Shown: one piece after another, positions 52,024 through 54,664 of the stretch
Numbering within the stretch: position 1 is the stretch's first letter
Layout: every line of letters begins with the position of its first letter
Translations under genes and position numbers: made by a program
Notes under the pieces: model-generated
What the model was told of the DNA's origin: nothing
Databases searched by the model: none
The model's input: only the letters and a program-made list of their open reading frames with translations
NCBI GenBank assembly: GCA_016293615.1
Contig: JAEDDX010000008.1
Location: 1-54,664, forward strand
Source of the DNA: Acetatifactor sp.
GTDB lineage: Bacteria; Bacillota; Clostridia; Lachnospirales; Lachnospiraceae
DNA: 54,664 nucleotides
Direction: 5' to 3'

Positions 52024-53313
52024 ATGTTGGATATCAGATTTTTGAGAGAGAATCCTGATTTGGTAAAGGAGAATATCAGAAAAAAATTTCAGGATGCAAA
52101 GCTTCCCCTGGTTGACGAGGTAATCGCACTGGATGCAGAGAGCAGAAAAGCAAAGCAGGAAGCTGACGACCTCCGTGCTGCCAAGAACCGTATTTCCAAA
52201 GAAATCGGTACTCTGATGGCACAGGGAAAGAGAGAGGAAGCAGAGGCAAAGAAGGCTGAAGTGGCAGCAAATGCCGCCAGACTGAAGGAATTGGAAGAAA
52301 TGGAGCCTGTGCTTCAGGAGAAGGTGACCGAGATCATGATGAAGATTCCCAACATCATTGATGCATCCGTTCCCGTTGGTAAGGATGACAGTGAGAATGT
52401 TGAGATCCAGAAGTACGGAGAGCCTGTAGTTCCTGATTTTGAAGTTCCCTATCATGCAGACATTCTGGAGAGCATCAGCGGTCTGGATAAGGAAGCGGCA
52501 GGTCGTACCAGCGGAAACGGGTTCTATTATCTGATGGGCGATGCCGCAAGAATTCATTCCGCAATGATCAGTTACGCCAGAGATTTCATGATTGACAAGG
52601 GATTTACTTATTGCATCCCTCCTTTCATGATCAGAAGCAGTGTTGTCAACGGTGTTATGAGCTTTGCAGAGATGGAAGCCATGATGTACAAGATCGAGGG
52701 AGAGGATTTGTTCTTAATCGGTACTTCCGAGCATTCCATGATTGGTAAGTTCAAAGGAGAAATGGTTCAGGAGAGCCAGCTTCCCATCACAATGACCTCT
52801 TATTCCCCCTGCTTCAGAAAGGAAGTAGGCTCCCATGGTATCGAGGAGAGAGGCGTATATCGTGTACACCAGTTTGAGAAGCAGGAAATGGTTGTTTTGT
52901 GTAAGCCCGAGGATTCCATGGACTGGTATAACAAGATGTGGTCTTATACAGTAGAATTCTTCAGAAGCCTTGATATTCCCGTGCGTACACTGGAATGCTG
53001 CAGTGGTGACCTTGCAGATCTTAAGGTAAAATCCTGTGATGTAGAAGCATGGAGCCCCAGACAGAAGAAGTACTTTGAGGTTGGTTCCTGCTCTACTCTG
53101 GGCGATGCGCAGGCAAGGAGACTCGGAATTCGTACAAAGGGTGAGAACGGAACTTATTTTGTGCATACATTAAATAATACTGTACTTGCAACTCCCAGAG
53201 GATTGATTGCTTTTCTGGAAAATAATGTAAACGAAGACGGTTCCATCAATATTCCTGCTGCACTCAGACCTTACATGGGCGGCAAAGAGAAAATCGTTCC
53301 TGTCAGAAAATAA
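52024..53313 (+). CDS. serS: Seryl-tRNA synthetase
   Basis: A 429-residue class II synthetase. The N-terminal long antiparallel coiled coil (~30-105) grips tRNA-Ser. The catalytic domain includes motif 2 (CFRKEVGSHGIEERGVYRVHQFEK) and motif 3 (NNTVLATPRGLIAFLEN). The ATG at 52024 has GAAAGGTTGGTAATTTAA upstream. There is no T-box in the 52 bases before it, unlike serS in some Bacilli. Confidence 0.97.
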   Translation: MLDIRFLRENPDLVKENIRKKFQDAKLPLVDEVIALDAESRKAKQEADDLRAAKNRISKEIGTLMAQGKREEAEAKKAEVAANAARLKELEEMEPVLQEKVTEIMMKIPNIIDASVPVGKDDSENVEIQKYGEPVVPDFEVPYHADILESISGLDKEAAGRTSGNGFYYLMGDAARIHSAMISYARDFMIDKGFTYCIPPFMIRSSVVNGVMSFAEMEAMMYKIEGEDLFLIGTSEHSMIGKFKGEMVQESQLPITMTSYSPCFRKEVGSHGIEERGVYRVHQFEKQEMVVLCKPEDSMDWYNKMWSYTVEFFRSLDIPVRTLECCSGDLADLKVKSCDVEAWSPRQKKYFEVGSCSTLGDAQARRLGIRTKGENGTYFVHTLNNTVLATPRGLIAFLENNVNEDGSINIPAALRPYMGGKEKIVPVRK

Positions 53314-53381
53314 ATGACAAGGTATGATTTTCTACCTTTATCAGTACAATAAAGAATAAGATCAGAAAGAAGGTGAAATCT

Positions 53382-54272
53382 TTGCATAAGTATATGCGGG
53401 CTGTCGGATTCAGCGCTTATGACGATCATAAGAAACTGCAGGATCTCTTGACACAGACGATTATTATGTCTGACAGACATGCAGTGACGAAAAATAAAGA
53501 AAACCACATGCTTGGCGAATTCAGCAAGGATTTCGCCGATGGACTTGGCATCACTGTCTGCGGAGAGTTCGACAGTGATGAAAAGTTCACATATGAATAT
53601 TATTATCCCTATTTGACCGGAACAGGGATTACCTCGTATGAGGATGTCTCTGTCGACAGACATTCCGATAAAGAATCCTATGCCGGTGTCTGTGACGATC
53701 TGAAGGTAGGAATTGCGCTGATTTTCTACTTAACGAACAGGATTCCCTATGTTAAGGCGCAGACAACGGACAGATTACCCATCAGAGGAACGACCCTGAC
53801 CTTATCTGCTCTTTCTGTGAGTGGGTCTGTCATTCTGCCAATCCAGAAGGACGAGGAGGATGTGGAGAGAGTCAGAAAAGCGTCCGTTACCAGAAATCGT
53901 CTCATGGCAGCCGCAAGGCAGGGCGATGAAGAGGCAATTGAGACACTTACCATGGAAGATATGGATATGTACACCAACATTTCCAAAAGAATTCCGGAAG
54001 AAGATTTGTTTACACTGATCGATACCTCTTTGATGCCATACGGAGTAGAATGTGACCAGTATTCTATCCTCGGAGAGATCATAGCAATGCGCATGGTGAC
54101 GAATAAACTCACGGGGGAGAAAATCTATATTCTTACAATTTACTGTAATGAATTGACATTTGATGTCGCAATCAATATAATAGATTTGTTCGGAGAACCT
54201 CAGGTAGGAAGACGATTCAAAGGAATCATCTGGCTTCAGGGAAATATTAATTTTCCGGACGATGCTCTGTAA
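53382..54272 (+). CDS. DUF3881 family protein
   Basis: About 296 residues, starting MHKYMRAVGFSAYDDHKK as read from a TTG at 53382 with AAGGTG six bases upstream. A GTG at 53373 would add three residues but uses part of that ribosome site. The protein is mixed, soluble and without signal peptide, and ends in GRRFKGIIWLQGNINFPDD. DUF3881 proteins are found in Lachnospiraceae and relatives and have no known role. It lies alone after serS. Confidence 0.75.
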   Translation: MHKYMRAVGFSAYDDHKKLQDLLTQTIIMSDRHAVTKNKENHMLGEFSKDFADGLGITVCGEFDSDEKFTYEYYYPYLTGTGITSYEDVSVDRHSDKESYAGVCDDLKVGIALIFYLTNRIPYVKAQTTDRLPIRGTTLTLSALSVSGSVILPIQKDEEDVERVRKASVTRNRLMAAARQGDEEAIETLTMEDMDMYTNISKRIPEEDLFTLIDTSLMPYGVECDQYSILGEIIAMRMVTNKLTGEKIYILTIYCNELTFDVAINIIDLFGEPQVGRRFKGIIWLQGNINFPDDAL

Positions 54273-54327
54273 CCTGAGTTCTCAGATATTTACTGTTATA
54301 GGGATCATATTCCATAAAACAGTATTT

Positions 54328-54370
54328 GTTCTCATAGTTAAATGGATATAACAAGCGCCTCCTAAGTGGA
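54328..54370 (+). pseudogene. 5' half of a broken tRNA-Arg(CCT)
   Basis: GTTCTCA TA is followed by a complete D arm (GTTA, AATGGATA, TAAC; 54337-54352) and an anticodon-like loop CTCCTAA (54359-54365). After CCTCCTAAG the sequence no longer forms an anticodon stem, T arm or acceptor strand. The shared CGCCTCCTAAG (54356-54366) recurs inside the intact tRNA-Arg at 54480-54490. Confidence 0.5.
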
Positions 54371-54421
54371 CGGCGGCGCATTCCCAAATGGACAAAAAAA
54401 GCAAATTTTATACGGTGAAAC

Positions 54422-54444
54422 GCTTGTTTTATTAGCAAGCTTTT
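54422..54444 (+). terminator. Small hairpin before tRNA-Arg
   Basis: GCTTG and CAAGC flank a nine-base loop and are followed by TTTT. It is a short, weak terminator that could end the DUF3881 transcript seven bases before the tRNA. Confidence 0.4.
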
Positions 54445-54451
54445 CATAGAT

Positions 54452-54524
54452 GTTGGTGTAGCACAGTGGATAGTGCAGTCGCCTCCTAAGCGAAAGATCG
54501 GGCGTTCGAGTCGCCTCACCAACG
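54452..54524 (+). tRNA. tRNA-Arg(CCT)
   Basis: A 73-base cloverleaf with acceptor GTTGGTG/CACCAAC, D arm GCAC/GTGC, and anticodon loop CTCCTAA (anticodon CCT, reads AGG). The anticodon stem GTCGC/GCGAA has its outer pair mismatched (G27-A43). The T arm is GGGCG-TTCGAGT-CGCCT. Discriminator is G and no CCA is encoded. It has a strong terminator downstream. Confidence 0.9.
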
Positions 54525-54526
54525 TT

Positions 54527-54569
54527 GAAAGCATTGAAAACACTGGATTTTTCAATGCTTTCTTTTTTT
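54527..54569 (+). terminator. Terminator of tRNA-Arg
   Basis: A 14-bp stem (54527-54540 with 54549-54562) around an eight-base loop, followed by seven Ts, begins three bases after the tRNA. Confidence 0.9.
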
Positions 54570-54632
54570 ACTCACTTTCTAAATTACCAAAAATCTATTT
54601 TTAAAAACAGTTACGATTTAGTGATTATAAAT

Positions 54633-54661
54633 GAGGCTTCTGGCATTATGCCAGAAGCCTC
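54633..54661. terminator. 13-bp perfect stem-loop at the right edge
   Basis: GAGGCTTCTGGCA and its exact reverse complement flank the three-base loop TTA. Which gene it ends cannot be seen. On the minus strand an AT-rich tail follows, so it may terminate a gene entering from the right. Nothing else is seen from 54570 to 54632. Confidence 0.5.
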
Positions 54662-54664
54662 AGA

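Noticed and set aside
54247..54555. 102-codon minus-strand frame at the right edge
   Set aside because: It crosses both the tRNA-Arg and its broken relative and lacks protein features.
1..54664. CRISPR arrays, insertion sequences, toxin-antitoxin or restriction genes
   Set aside because: No regularly spaced repeats, transposase motifs or typical defence domains were seen on either strand.

Overview
The window looks like the chromosomal origin region of a low-to-moderate GC Clostridia genome, most likely Lachnospiraceae. The evidence is the gene order dnaA-dnaN-S4 protein-recF-gyrB-gyrA on one side and rpmH-rnpA-yidD-yidC-khpB-mnmE-mnmG-rsmG-parA-parB-serS on the other. DUF4446 and DUF3881 genes, AGGAGG-type ribosome binding sites and Firmicutes-style parS and DnaA boxes agree with this. 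Genes run away from the origin on both sides: minus strand for dnaA to gyrA, plus strand from rpmH onward. Two DnaA-box clusters flank dnaA (39134-39227 and 40714-40955), as in the bipartite oriC of Bacillus and Clostridia.

Left arm, from the window edge inward. The edge holds the remains of one or two small genes. Next comes a minus-strand MoxR ATPase / DUF58 / transmembrane transglutaminase operon (267-4791) and a pair of fused permease-ATPase ABC half-transporters (4874-8526). They are followed by a highly structured 490-bp gap. A plus-strand signalling pair lies at 9025-13071: a double-receiver HD-GYP protein and a hybrid histidine kinase with 7TM, PAS, receiver and HPt parts. Then come a discoidin-like lipoprotein, an rRNA methyltransferase, and an MBOAT acyltransferase with an SGNH-like partner. 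A tRNA-Pro(CGG), a YtvI/AI-2E family membrane protein, a pseudouridine synthase, an RsmF-type methyltransferase and an OmpR/EnvZ-type two-component system follow.

Middle (24-31 kb). An esterase is paired with a GH10 xylanase lipoprotein, which suggests use of plant xylan. luxS and the SAH/MTA nucleosidase form an activated-methyl-cycle/AI-2 pair. GtrA, a D-2-hydroxyacid dehydrogenase, a membrane protein of unknown function and a cation:proton antiporter translationally coupled to gyrA follow.

Origin and right arm (31-54.7 kb). Replication initiation (dnaA, dnaN, oriC), topology (gyrAB), repair (recF), membrane insertion (yidD, yidC, khpB), tRNA wobble modification (mnmE, mnmG), rRNA methylation (rsmG) and segregation (parAB with two parS sites) are packed together. 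A cytoplasmic DegS-like orphan kinase sits after rsmG. Between it and parA lies 765 bp without a gene. This holds a compact structured, internally repeated segment (49093-49252) and the parS palindromes. The window ends with tRNA-Arg(CCT), preceded by what looks like the 5' half of another tRNA-Arg(CCT).

Most of the window is conserved core genome. I see no clear defence system, CRISPR array, transposase or biosynthetic cluster. The most interesting items are small or non-coding: the structured ABC leader with short ORFs, the hairpin that would bury the moxR ribosome binding site, a 44-codon ORF followed by a terminator abutting the next Shine-Dalgarno, the repeat/structure segment upstream of parS, and the broken tRNA-Arg.
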